Positions 1 through 6,826 of a stretch of 64,000 nt of DNA are shown here, in pieces. Location of the stretch: the NCBI GenBank assembly GCA_030612725.1, contig JAUWNJ010000003.1, positions 1 through 64,000 of the forward strand. The letters are read 5' to 3'. A model generated the notes under the pieces. The model ran no database searches. It was not told where the DNA came from and worked only from the letters and a program-made list of their open reading frames with translations. Position 1 is the stretch's first letter; the number at the start of each line of letters is the position of its first letter. A program made the translations under genes and the position numbers. The stretch comes from Planctomycetales bacterium. GTDB taxonomy: Bacteria; Planctomycetota; Phycisphaerae; SM23-33.

Positions 1-100
1 GGGGGGGGGGGGGGGGGGGGGTTTCCCCCCCGGGGGTCGGCCCCAACTTTGCTGGGCTCAAAACCCCCGGCCCCCACGGCACCCGTCTTTAAACAGGTTC
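1..100. other. Low-complexity contig end, probable artefact
   Basis: The window opens with about 21 consecutive G, then T/C/G runs, then a C/G-rich stretch. This is typical of sequencing or assembly noise at a contig end, not of genomic DNA. No feature should be inferred from it. Confidence 0.8.
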
Positions 101-137
101 CTTACGAGATCAAGGTAACATAAGAACGGAAGCACTC

Positions 138-1004
138 ATGGATAAGGAAATCATCGTTCGCCTGCACTCGAGATTCGAGGATGTGGTTTGTAAGCATGCC
201 GAAAGCGGGGTGGAGTACTGGTGTGCCCGGGACCTCCAGACGCTGCTGGGGTACGCCCGGTGGGATAACTTCGCCAAGGTTGTCGACAAGGCCATAACCG
301 CTTGTATCAATACTGGTTACGAACCGAAGGACCATTTTGCTGACCTCACGAAAATGGTCGATCTCGGCTCTGGGGCCAAGCGCGAGATCAAGGACATCGC
401 CCTGACCCGTTATGCCTGCTACCTGATTGCCCAGAACGGCGACCCGTCCAAGGACCAGATCGCCTTCGCCCAAACGTACTTCGCCGTCCAGACCCGCAAG
501 CAGGAGATTATCGAGAAGCGTCTGGCCGAGGCCGAGCGGGTCAGCGCCCGCAGGAGACTCACCAGGTCTGAAAAGGAACTCTCCGGTATCATTTTCGACC
601 GGTTACAGGAGAACGAAAGTTTTGGCCGTATCCGCAGCAGGGGCGACAGGGCGTTGTTCGGCGGGCGGACTACCCGAGATATGAAGGGTAAACTCGGCGT
701 GCCGAAGGGGCGTGCTCTGGCCGACTTTCTTCCCACCATCACGATCAAGGCGAAGGACTTCGCCAACGAGATCACCAATTTCAACATCAAGCAGAACGAC
801 CTGCATACGGAACCCCCAATCACCGACGAGCACGTCAGGAACAATCGCGAAGTCCGCAAACTGCTGGTGGATCGGGGTATTGTGCCCGAGGCGTTACCGG
901 CAGCAGAGGATGCGAAGAAGGTCGAGCGCAGGCTGGTATCGGAGCAGAAGAAGTTGCCCAAGCAGGTTGAGCATTTCGAGAGCGATACGGAGACCGGAAA
1001 CTGA
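138..1004 (+). CDS. dinD: DNA-damage-inducible protein D (DinD-like)
   Basis: The 288-residue product resembles the DinD family (known from E. coli, where it is LexA-regulated and interferes with RecA filaments). The N-terminal ~110 residues look like a BRO-N/KilA-type DNA-binding region, with the blocks GVEYWCARDLQTLLGY and DIALTRYACYLIAQNGD. The middle holds a charged helix (ARRRLTRSEKELSGIIFDRL), followed by the family's GDRALFGG and MKGKLGVPKGRALADFLP segments. Length is close to E. coli DinD (about 274). The stop overlaps the start of a broken type III restriction gene (TGATG), so the two were probably coupled. This pairing with restriction genes suggests an accessory role. I see no clear LexA box in the short upstream sequence, which merges into the contig-end artefact. 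Confidence 0.82.
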   Translation: MDKEIIVRLHSRFEDVVCKHAESGVEYWCARDLQTLLGYARWDNFAKVVDKAITACINTGYEPKDHFADLTKMVDLGSGAKREIKDIALTRYACYLIAQNGDPSKDQIAFAQTYFAVQTRKQEIIEKRLAEAERVSARRRLTRSEKELSGIIFDRLQENESFGRIRSRGDRALFGGRTTRDMKGKLGVPKGRALADFLPTITIKAKDFANEITNFNIKQNDLHTEPPITDEHVRNNREVRKLLVDRGIVPEALPAAEDAKKVERRLVSEQKKLPKQVEHFESDTETGN

Positions 1005-1135
1005 TGGGATTCCAACTCAAAGAATATCAGCAGCGTTGTCTGAACGAACTGGCCGGGTTTTTCCGGTAAACGAATAAGTTAGGTGCTGCGAAACTGGCGT
1101 TTTATGAGCATACGAACCAGCCTTACCGGGACGTG
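1004..1135 (+). pseudogene. 5' remnant of a type III restriction enzyme (res) gene
   Basis: An ATG overlapping the dinD stop opens MGFQLKEYQQRCLNELAGFF, a typical start of Res/DEAD-type restriction helicases. An in-frame TAA at 1067 interrupts it. The same frame then continues as KLGAAKLAFYEHTNQPYRDV, which fits the next part of that family. Similarity ends at about 1135, where the surE 3' end begins. The gene is therefore dead twice over: a nonsense codon, and loss of everything after about 40 codons. The family call rests on motif memory. Confidence 0.65.
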
Positions 1136-1136
1136 C

Positions 1137-1892
1137 TCAATCCCACTGGCACTGCTGAAAGTGTCCGAGCCGATTGCGATCCGTCATATCAGACATCAGC
1201 GGTGTAACCGTGATGAAACCATCGGCCAGGGCTGTTACGTCGGTTTCGGTTTCCTGGGGGCCATGCTCGAAATTACCGTCCAGCCTGAAGATCATTCGCC
1301 CGTCGGCATCGACTTTGCGGTGATACGTCTCGCTGACAGCGGCAGTACTTTGCGGGGCGACCCTTACGCCCCTTGGCGACGATTGCGACAATGCGGGGAT
1401 GTTGACGTTGACAAGTTCCCCCCGCGCTATCTGCGCGGCCAGCAGGTTGTCCAGAACTTCCCGGCACAATTGTCCCGCCCGGTGAAAGTCCATTTCGCCG
1501 GTGCAGGCCAGGCTGAACGCCACCGATGGGATTCCGAACAGCGCCCCTTCGGCCCCGGCGGCGACTGTTCCGCTATAGAAGACGTTGACGCCGACGTTTT
1601 CACCGGCATTGATTCCTGAGAGGACGAGGTCGGGTTTTTCGTCCATCAGTTCGCGGATGGCGAGTTTGACGCAATCGACGGGTCGTCCCGCGACGCTGAC
1701 GCCGTGAAATTCTCCGCCCACGTGGACGTGGTTGCAGACTATTGGGCCATGGAGGGTAAGCGACCGTCCCGCAGCCGATTGCGGCGTCTCCGGCGCGACG
1801 ACCGTTACCTCGCCCATATCCGCCACCGCCTCGTGAAGGGCAGAAAGCCCCGGCGCCAAAATACCGTCGTCGTTGACAAGAAGTATTCGCAT
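1137..1892 (-). CDS. surE: 5'/3'-nucleotidase SurE
   Basis: The 251-residue product is a metal-dependent nucleoside monophosphate phosphatase of the SurE family, with the usual length. It starts MRILLVNDDGILAPG, containing the metal-binding NDDG motif. It continues with APETPQSAAGRSLTL and with the LSGINAGENVGVNVFYSGTV signature, whose SGIN-G residues line the active site. C-terminal sequence after about residue 190 includes the tetramerisation arm region. The gene is convergent with the dinD/res remnant, whose decay point abuts its stop codon. It acts in the cytoplasm in nucleotide salvage and stationary-phase survival in the species where it has been studied. Confidence 0.95.
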   Translation of the reverse strand: MRILLVNDDGILAPGLSALHEAVADMGEVTVVAPETPQSAAGRSLTLHGPIVCNHVHVGGEFHGVSVAGRPVDCVKLAIRELMDEKPDLVLSGINAGENVGVNVFYSGTVAAGAEGALFGIPSVAFSLACTGEMDFHRAGQLCREVLDNLLAAQIARGELVNVNIPALSQSSPRGVRVAPQSTAAVSETYHRKVDADGRMIFRLDGNFEHGPQETETDVTALADGFITVTPLMSDMTDRNRLGHFQQCQWD

Positions 1893-1990
1893 GGTTCTGG
1901 TGAGTCTATAGGCCCGGCCGAATCAATGTCAAATCTCTTGGCGGATTTTACGCCGGCAATGGTACAATATATCTGGAAAGGAGTTGCCAA

Positions 1991-2278
1991 ATGAATGAGA
2001 TATTGCAAAAACGAGTTCAGTCAGCCGCTGTGGCTGGATGGTGGACGATTCTCATTGCAGCCGCCTGGATGACGCTGGCATGGTTGGCCTTCCTGGTAAT
2101 CCTGAATACCGAGCCGGGGTGGCTGCTGAAACTCTGGGGCGGCGGCGATCTGGACTGGCCGGACGTCCAAATGATCGTGTTGTATTTCTTCTCTGTTTTC
2201 AAGCTGATGCTGTTCGCCGTTGTCATTGTCGTCATTTGGCTGACGTTGTGGTCGAGGCGTTTGAGGCGGGAGGGGTAG
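1991..2278 (+). CDS. Small two-helix membrane protein, unknown function
   Basis: This 95-residue protein has two predicted membrane helices: WWTILIAAAWMTLAWLAFLV (about residues 17-37) and MIVLYFFSVFKLMLFAVVIV (about 61-84). A short W/G/D-rich loop lies between them and a basic RRLRREG tail follows. A strong ribosome site (GGAAAGGAG, six bases before the ATG) supports the start. A TACAAT -10-like hexamer lies about 20 bases further upstream. It is divergent from surE and ends about 60 bases before tRNA-Pro. I do not recognise a family. Confidence 0.7.
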   Translation: MNEILQKRVQSAAVAGWWTILIAAAWMTLAWLAFLVILNTEPGWLLKLWGGGDLDWPDVQMIVLYFFSVFKLMLFAVVIVVIWLTLWSRRLRREG

Positions 2279-2341
2279 TTTTACTTCGCCGGCGTTTATC
2301 TTGACCGGGCCTCTCGGTTGTGGCAGAATATGGATGTCCAT

Positions 2342-2416
2342 CGGGGCGTGGCGCAGTTTGGCTAGCGTGCTTGACTGGGGGTCAAGAGGTCGCAGGTTCA
2401 AATCCTGTCGCCCCGA
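2342..2416 (+). tRNA. tRNA-Pro (GGG)
   Basis: A full cloverleaf can be drawn. The acceptor stem CGGGGCG pairs perfectly with CGCCCCG. The anticodon stem is CTTGA/TCAAG with loop CTGGGGG, giving anticodon GGG. The T arm is gcagg-TTCAAAT-cctgt with one G-U pair. No CCA is encoded. An integrase gene follows within about 110 bases, and the last ten bases of the tRNA belong to a 13-bp sequence repeated at 15043-15055. This is therefore the likely integration site of a genomic island. Confidence 0.96.
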
Positions 2417-2419
2417 TTT
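2407..2419. other. Putative attL in the tRNA-Pro 3' end
   Basis: GTCGCCCCGATTT spans the last ten tRNA bases plus three flanking bases. It recurs exactly, in the same orientation, at 15043-15055. The intact tRNA lies on the integrase side, as expected for an element that targets a tRNA 3' end and rebuilds it on entry. Confidence 0.7.
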
Positions 2420-2424
2420 CTTAT

Positions 2425-2508
2425 CCGCTTGTGAGCCAAAAACTTACAAGCGGTCATCCCCTCGTCATTTCCGTCGGCAATTGTGGCACTACACTTATAA
2501 CTACACTT
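2425..2508. repeat. Inverted and direct repeats between tRNA-Pro and integrase
   Basis: CCGCTTGT (2425-2432) and ACAAGCGG (2446-2453) form an 8-bp inverted repeat. ACTACACTT occurs twice with a 12-base period (2488-2496 and 2500-2508), just before the integrase start. Repeats in this position could be integrase arm-binding sites; the hairpin could alternatively end the tRNA transcript. Function is inferred from position only. Confidence 0.4.
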
Positions 2509-2522
2509 TTGGAGACAGAATA

Positions 2523-3215
2523 ATGCCACGAAGTCGACCTGCATCGAATCCGCTGTCGTACCACAAACACACCGGCCAGTACTATGTCACCCGTGACGGG
2601 AAAAGAATTTATTTGGGGGCTGATCGGGACGAAGCGATAGAAAAATATCATCGCATGGCCCTCGGGATGCCCGAACAGGAAAAGCCAAGAACTATCTCGG
2701 CGCTTACAGCGAAAGAGTTGGCAAATCGGTTCATCGCGGCGCAGCAGGCCAATTGGACCAGCCCCGAGTCAATCAATCATTATCTGACTGCCGTTCGCAG
2801 TATTTATTATTTCGCCGAAGAAGTTGGCATACTGGAAAAAATCCCACGGCTCAGGCGGATAAAGAACGAACCTCGTCGGATGCTCGGCTCAAAAAACAAA
2901 CCACTCTACACTGACAAGGAAATTCAAAACCTGCTCAAGCATGCCGATGGACAAATACGAGCTATGATTCTACTGGGATTGAATTGCGGTTTTGGTCCGA
3001 AAGATATCCGTGATCTCAGGTGGACGGACATCGACGGCCAAAGAGTCACCCTGCCCAGAAGTAAAACGGGCATATCTCAGACATTCCTCCTTTGGCCGGA
3101 GACACAGGATGCTTTGAAGAATCTAAAGCAAGAAAGGCATGACTTGATTGACAGGCTGACGTCGCTTAGATGCCCGCCTGGGCCGGATGGAAAGTCCGGG
3201 CTGCCAGCGGCGTGA
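2523..3215 (+). pseudogene. Truncated tyrosine-recombinase-like integrase
   Basis: The longer ORF in the track runs back through the tRNA. The plausible start is the ATG at 2523, giving MPRSRPASNPLSYHKHTG and 230 residues. An N-terminal Arm-type region (GQYYVTRDGKRIYLGADRDE) is followed by a SAM-like core-binding domain (residues 60-120). The first part of a catalytic domain follows: MILLGLNCGFGPKDIRDLRW, then LPRSKTG. The protein stops about 40 residues later, so the HxxR box and the nucleophilic Tyr are missing. At the first catalytic Arg position (normally TGLR) the residue is Gly. I recall this NCGFG form from planctomycete integrase-like proteins, so the substitution may be clade-typical rather than decay. 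The 3' truncation alone should leave it inactive as a recombinase. Confidence 0.75.
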
Positions 3216-3341
3216 AAGAAAATCCTGAAGTGCTTGCGGCGTGATGCGATAGAGCGGCCTCTTCCCACATGGCGTCTCCTCATGCAGGATGCCACCCACG
3301 GCGACCTTCTCTTCGAGACCGGCGAGCCGTCTGGTGATGGT
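3160..3341 (-). pseudogene. Coding-like remnant of unknown family
   Basis: Read on the minus strand, an open frame gives TITRRLAGLEEKVAVGGILH and then GKRPLYRITPQALQDFLSRR. It looks like the end of a DNA-binding or recombination-related protein. A stop precedes the first residue and there is no start. The other end runs into the integrase truncation point, so two broken genes abut here. I cannot name the family. Confidence 0.35.
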
Positions 3342-3351
3342 TTAGGCGAAA

Positions 3352-3371
3352 GAACCGTCCCGCGACGGTTC
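3352..3371 (-). terminator. Hairpin downstream of the phasin-like gene
   Basis: GAACCGTC and GACGGTTC form a perfect 8-bp stem with a CCGC loop. On the minus strand it is followed by TTCTTT. It lies 35 bases past the stop of the phasin-like gene and is a plausible Rho-independent terminator with an imperfect T tract. Confidence 0.45.
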
Positions 3372-3405
3372 CTCCCCACCTGTTAATCGGCATAGGAATT
3401 CCCCG

Positions 3406-3705
3406 TTATTTCTTCTTCCCGGCCTTTTCCAGTTTGGCGATGCGGGCCTTGAGGCTGTCGATATCGTCTTTGGTCGGAAGGTGCATCTTGTGAATCGACT
3501 GCTCAAGCCATTTATCGACCTGTGCCTGAAGGTCCTTCCTGGCCTTGGCGGACTTCCTTACCATATCGTTCGCCAGTTTGCGGGCCTCTGCCTGCGAGAG
3601 TTTTCCTTTCTCCGCCAGTTCCTTGGCGAGTTCTTCGACCTTTTCGCTGGCCGTCGCCGCCAGACCAACACCAATCAGGAACGCCTTGTTAATCGCTTCG
3701 AACAT
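3406..3705 (-). CDS. Phasin-superfamily protein (PHA-granule/regulator-like)
   Basis: The 99-residue, almost wholly helical protein has a short hydrophobic N-terminus (AINKAFLIGVGLAATA). Charged amphipathic helices rich in Lys, Glu and Ala follow (EKVEELAKELAEKGKLSQAE), and a final coiled coil ends in KARIAKLEKAGKKK. This matches the small phasin-like proteins related to polyhydroxyalkanoate synthesis regulators. No PHA synthase is in the window, so binding to PHA granules is not shown. It may act as a small helical chaperone or lipid-surface protein. It is the last gene of a leftward group after the radical SAM gene (27-base gap), so co-transcription is likely. The sequence upstream of the start contains AAAGGAG. 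Confidence 0.65.
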   Translation of the reverse strand: MFEAINKAFLIGVGLAATASEKVEELAKELAEKGKLSQAEARKLANDMVRKSAKARKDLQAQVDKWLEQSIHKMHLPTKDDIDSLKARIAKLEKAGKKK

Positions 3706-3732
3706 AAGTGAACTCCTTTCGGTTAATTCATT

Positions 3733-5181
3733 TTACAATGCTTGTGCCATTTCCCGTTGTATGTAACGTTCGTTCCAAATTTCGCCGCTCATCTGGCCGT
3801 AATCTTCTCCATAGGCAACCATACCACAACGATACTCCGAATCCGCCAGCGCCGCTGATGCTTCATCGTCAATCGGTTTCGCCTCGCTGTCTCTGGCAGC
3901 GGCCAGGAACTCGCCGAAGTGATCGCGGATGGCGCACGGGCAAAGCCAGTTTCCCGTATTCTCCGCCGGCTGGGCGTAGGCATATTCGTCCTGCCAACGG
4001 CGAATCTGCTCAAACAAAGGACAGGTCAGAATGTCATCAAGGTTTCCGCCGGAGCGGTAGATGTCATTGATATTGGCCGTTGAGTACGGGACGAACGCAC
4101 ACGGCGTAACGTCGCCGTCCCAGTCGATATAGAAGTATCCGCCGGGCCTGCCCGCGGCGATGCACCCGCTGCTGCTCGTCCCGCTGTTCCAGAAATCAGC
4201 GACGAATATCTTCCGCTCCAGCACCAGCCGCTGCGTGCGACGCCACATCTCCAACCGCTGTTCGGGTGAGACCATCAGGTCTAAAGTGTGTTTCCGTCCG
4301 ATGGGCATGTACTGGAATATCCAGCCATAGGTTGCGCCCTGCTTGTCGAAATAGAAATCCGCGAATTCGTCGCTCGTTACCATCTCGGCATTGTGACGGG
4401 TCGCGGTAACTGAAATGCCGAAGGGAACGCCAACCTCGCGAAGGTTTTCCATCGCCTGCAAAATCCGCTTGTGAACGCCCTTGCCGCGACGCTGGTCAGT
4501 TTCGGCCTCAAAACCCTCGACGGAAATGGCCGGCGTTATATTACCCAGTTCAGCCATCCGTTCAGCCACTGCCTTCGTAATCAGCGTACTGTTGGTATAG
4601 ACCATAAAGAAGTTGGAATCGTGCTTGGCCACCATATCCAGCAGGTCTTTACCGTCATCCTTCCACATAAACGGTTCGCCGCCTGAAATTACCGTAAAGT
4701 ACGATCCCCAAAGGTTTTCCTTTTCGGTAAGGATGCGGTCGAACGTTGCCCAGTCCAGTTTGGCGGCAGAGGCGGAATCGCTGCAAGCGTAGCACCCAGT
4801 GCAGCGGAGGTTGCACTTCTTGCCCGGAGAGATCAACGCAAACAGCGGCGGCTTGAAACCAAGTCGCTGCTCGGCCTCCCGGCTGAGATCACCCCAGCAA
4901 AACACCTTGTCGAGCAGCGTCTCCAGCCAACGGTTCAGAACGTGCCTCGAAATCAGTCCCCGCTCGATGGTCCGATCAAAACTGTGCAAAATGGCCGTCA
5001 GGTAAGCGAGTTTGTCCTCCTGCACCTGTATGGGTCGGTTGTCCTTATTTTCCTCAACAACAATCCGCCGGGCCTTCTTTTCGATTATCTTCATAGAGGC
5101 CTGTCGCAGTCGACGGTGGCGGGCCAGAAAACGTACCAATGAAGAAAAAGAATCATATTGCGCTATTTTTGCAATGTTCAT
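3733..5181 (-). CDS. Radical SAM protein with SPASM-like C-terminus
   Basis: The start was moved from the track's 5211 to the ATG at 5181 (MNIAKIAQYDSF), which has AAAGGAG six bases upstream; the product is 482 residues. About 100 N-terminal helical residues precede the radical SAM core, marked by the CNLRCTGCYA cluster motif (near residue 135) and the SAM-binding SGGEPF. Later cysteines (SSGCIAAGRPGG, VTPCAFVPYS, NWLCPCAIRDHF and a final YRCGMVAYG) suggest auxiliary Fe-S clusters of SPASM type. Such enzymes often modify peptides or act in cofactor or lipid pathways; I cannot assign a substrate. The gene begins 13 bases after a TetR regulator and precedes a phasin-like gene, forming a three-gene regulated unit inside the putative island. 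Confidence 0.8.
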   Translation of the reverse strand: MNIAKIAQYDSFSSLVRFLARHRRLRQASMKIIEKKARRIVVEENKDNRPIQVQEDKLAYLTAILHSFDRTIERGLISRHVLNRWLETLLDKVFCWGDLSREAEQRLGFKPPLFALISPGKKCNLRCTGCYACSDSASAAKLDWATFDRILTEKENLWGSYFTVISGGEPFMWKDDGKDLLDMVAKHDSNFFMVYTNSTLITKAVAERMAELGNITPAISVEGFEAETDQRRGKGVHKRILQAMENLREVGVPFGISVTATRHNAEMVTSDEFADFYFDKQGATYGWIFQYMPIGRKHTLDLMVSPEQRLEMWRRTQRLVLERKIFVADFWNSGTSSSGCIAAGRPGGYFYIDWDGDVTPCAFVPYSTANINDIYRSGGNLDDILTCPLFEQIRRWQDEYAYAQPAENTGNWLCPCAIRDHFGEFLAAARDSEAKPIDDEASAALADSEYRCGMVAYGEDYGQMSGEIWNERYIQREMAQAL

Positions 5182-5194
5182 TTGACGTCTCCTT

Positions 5195-5845
5195 TCACTC
5201 TTGATCACCATCGCTAACGGCCCGACCTCTAGGTCTGGTCAAAGCGCCGTTCAGGAATATCCGTTCAGCCGCCTCGATTTCCTTCTCCGGCGAGTCCGGA
5301 GAAATCTCTCGAAGCCATGAAAACACAACCGCACTGGTCTGCCCGTCAATGGCCGTTGCCAAGTCCTTCGGCGAACCCTTTGCAAAAATCCCTTCCGACA
5401 TTCCCCTTTCAATCGCCTCGGAAACACTGTCCAGCAATGCGCGGTACTTATCTTCCAGGGCAAACGACAGCGCCCGCTCCCCGTAAAGAGGCGGGCCATG
5501 CATCTCGACAAAGTAAAGACGAACAAAATCCAGGTTATCAAAGAAGAAGCGAAGTTTGGCCTCAATGAACCTCTTGACAATAAGCGTCGGCGAGGTTTCG
5601 TCGGCCATCGCACCGGAAACCGACGTAACCAGTTCGTCCACCTTCTGTTCGATGGCCTGCTGATACAGGTTTTGCTTGCCCTTGAAAAAACTATACACCG
5701 TTCCCAAGGCAAATTCCGCCTGCTCGGCGATTTCCTTCATCTTGACCTTGAAGAAACCTCGTTTGGCGAACATTTCCCCAGCCACGTTCAGGATGTGCCT
5801 GACGTGCTCCTGACGTTCCCGCTCACGACGCGGCATCTTTTCCAT
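5195..5845 (-). CDS. TetR/AcrR-family transcriptional regulator
   Basis: The ATG at 5845 (MEKMPRRERERQEH) is preferred over 5884 because AAGGAG lies eight bases upstream of it. The 216-residue product has a TetR-type N-terminal helix-turn-helix: HILNVAGEMFAKRGFFKVKM, then EIAEQAEFALGTVYSFFKGK. A helical ligand-binding domain follows. It heads the leftward unit with the radical SAM and phasin genes. A dyad sits within its own promoter, which suggests autoregulation and control of these two genes. The ligand is unknown. Confidence 0.88.
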   Translation of the reverse strand: MEKMPRRERERQEHVRHILNVAGEMFAKRGFFKVKMKEIAEQAEFALGTVYSFFKGKQNLYQQAIEQKVDELVTSVSGAMADETSPTLIVKRFIEAKLRFFFDNLDFVRLYFVEMHGPPLYGERALSFALEDKYRALLDSVSEAIERGMSEGIFAKGSPKDLATAIDGQTSAVVFSWLREISPDSPEKEIEAAERIFLNGALTRPRGRAVSDGDQE

Positions 5846-5936
5846 GACCTGCTCCTTACTCTCGTTTTCAACTGGCCCGTTCACGCCAATATCACCTTAT
5901 CGAAACCGTCAATCCAATTTGCAATCTCTATATTCT

Positions 5937-5965
5937 ATTATTAGAACAATGATTCTATTTGTCAA
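5937..5965 (-). promoter_or_regulatory. Promoter with embedded dyad, TetR-radical SAM unit
   Basis: On the minus strand TTGACA (5960-5965) is separated by 17 bases from AATAAT (5937-5942), close to the sigma-70 consensus. TAGAA-N6-TTCTA (5942-5957) fills the spacer and is a good candidate operator for the adjacent TetR protein. Confidence 0.6.
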
Positions 5966-6075
5966 GTGGCAATTTCAAATTTTTTCATTTTTTTTCGCTG
6001 CTGTAACACCTTTAGATGCAGGAAGTTAATATGTAGGCGATGTCATTCCCTGAACCTGGACGTCGATTTTTCTTC

Positions 6076-6127
6076 TTGACGCCGGATACGAAATATGTAA
6101 GATTCGACCTTTAGACCGATATGGTCG
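6076..6127 (+). promoter_or_regulatory. Promoter and operator of the second tetR gene
   Basis: TTGACG (6076-6081), a 16-base spacer and TAAGAT (6098-6103) form a likely promoter. GACCGATATGGTCG (6114-6127) lies just at the expected transcription start. Twelve of its 14 bases match the site at 6779-6792 in front of the efflux operon, pointing to one TetR repressor acting at both places. Confidence 0.6.
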
Positions 6128-6176
6128 TTTTGTTCATTGCCCTATAAGGGCAATCCAAAGTCGGGAGAATAGTAGA

Positions 6177-6749
6177 ATGGCAGAAGATGTTCGATCTCGG
6201 ATCATTGTTTCGGCCAAGGCTTTGTTTGGACGCCACGGCTTCAGGAAGACGTCGCTTTCCGACGTAGCCAAAGAAGCACGGATGGGCAAGAGCTCGCTCT
6301 ACCATTATTTCCCCAACAAGGAGGAGTTATTCCGTGCCGTCGTGACTGTGGAGATGGAGGTGCTCTCGCAGCGGGTCCAGGAAGCCGTGTCCAGAGAAGA
6401 CTCGCCGGAAGACAAATTGAGAGCGTTTGTGCTGACGCGTATGCACGTTCTCCGGAAGCTTGCAAACGCCTACGCCTCGCTTCATGAGGAATATCTGGAT
6501 CACCTGGGTTTCATAGATCGCTTCAGGGAACAGGCATTCCAGACCGAGGTTGAGATGATCCGCAGCATCCTGGAGGAGGGAACGCAGACAGGCGCGTTTG
6601 AGATTACCGATATCGGTCTGGCGGCTTACGCAATTGCTTTGGCCCTCAAGGGATTGGAATTCCCGTGGATGGTCAAGTCGCAGGAGACACGCCTTGACCG
6701 CGACCTCGGCGTGTTGCTGGAGATGCTGATGAGGGCGATCCAAAAGTGA
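6177..6749 (+). CDS. TetR/AcrR-family regulator of the adjacent RND pump
   Basis: The 190-residue protein has the canonical TetR DNA-binding domain (IIVSAKALFGRHGFRKTSLS, then DVAKEARMGKSSLYHYFPNK) and a helical C-terminal domain (residues 60-190) for dimerisation and ligand binding. GGGAG lies nine bases before the ATG. It precedes the outer-membrane factor, adaptor and RND transporter genes on the same strand. A near-identical operator occurs in front of this gene and again between it and the pump genes. By analogy with AcrR/MtrR-type repressors it probably represses both; the inducer is unknown. Confidence 0.9.
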   Translation: MAEDVRSRIIVSAKALFGRHGFRKTSLSDVAKEARMGKSSLYHYFPNKEELFRAVVTVEMEVLSQRVQEAVSREDSPEDKLRAFVLTRMHVLRKLANAYASLHEEYLDHLGFIDRFREQAFQTEVEMIRSILEEGTQTGAFEITDIGLAAYAIALALKGLEFPWMVKSQETRLDRDLGVLLEMLMRAIQK

Positions 6750-6778
6750 ATATTTTTTGACCAGTTATCGACTAAAAA

Positions 6779-6792
6779 GACCGATTCGGTCG
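6779..6792. promoter_or_regulatory. Operator in front of the RND efflux genes
   Basis: GACCGATTCGGTCG contains the perfect inverted repeat GACCGA-T-TCGGTC. It matches 12 of 14 bases of the site at 6114-6127 upstream of the neighbouring tetR gene. I could not find a clear promoter here, so the site may act on read-through or on an atypical promoter. Confidence 0.6.
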
Positions 6793-6826
6793 AATTGCTG
6801 ATGCTGCGGGTGTTTGGAGATTCAAC

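Noticed and set aside
1-100. GC-rich repeats at the window start
   Set aside because: Homopolymer runs of this kind are most likely assembly or sequencing noise, so I drew no biology from them.
1083-1619. 178-residue plus-strand ORF opposite surE
   Set aside because: It is antisense to a clear surE gene and has no independent support.
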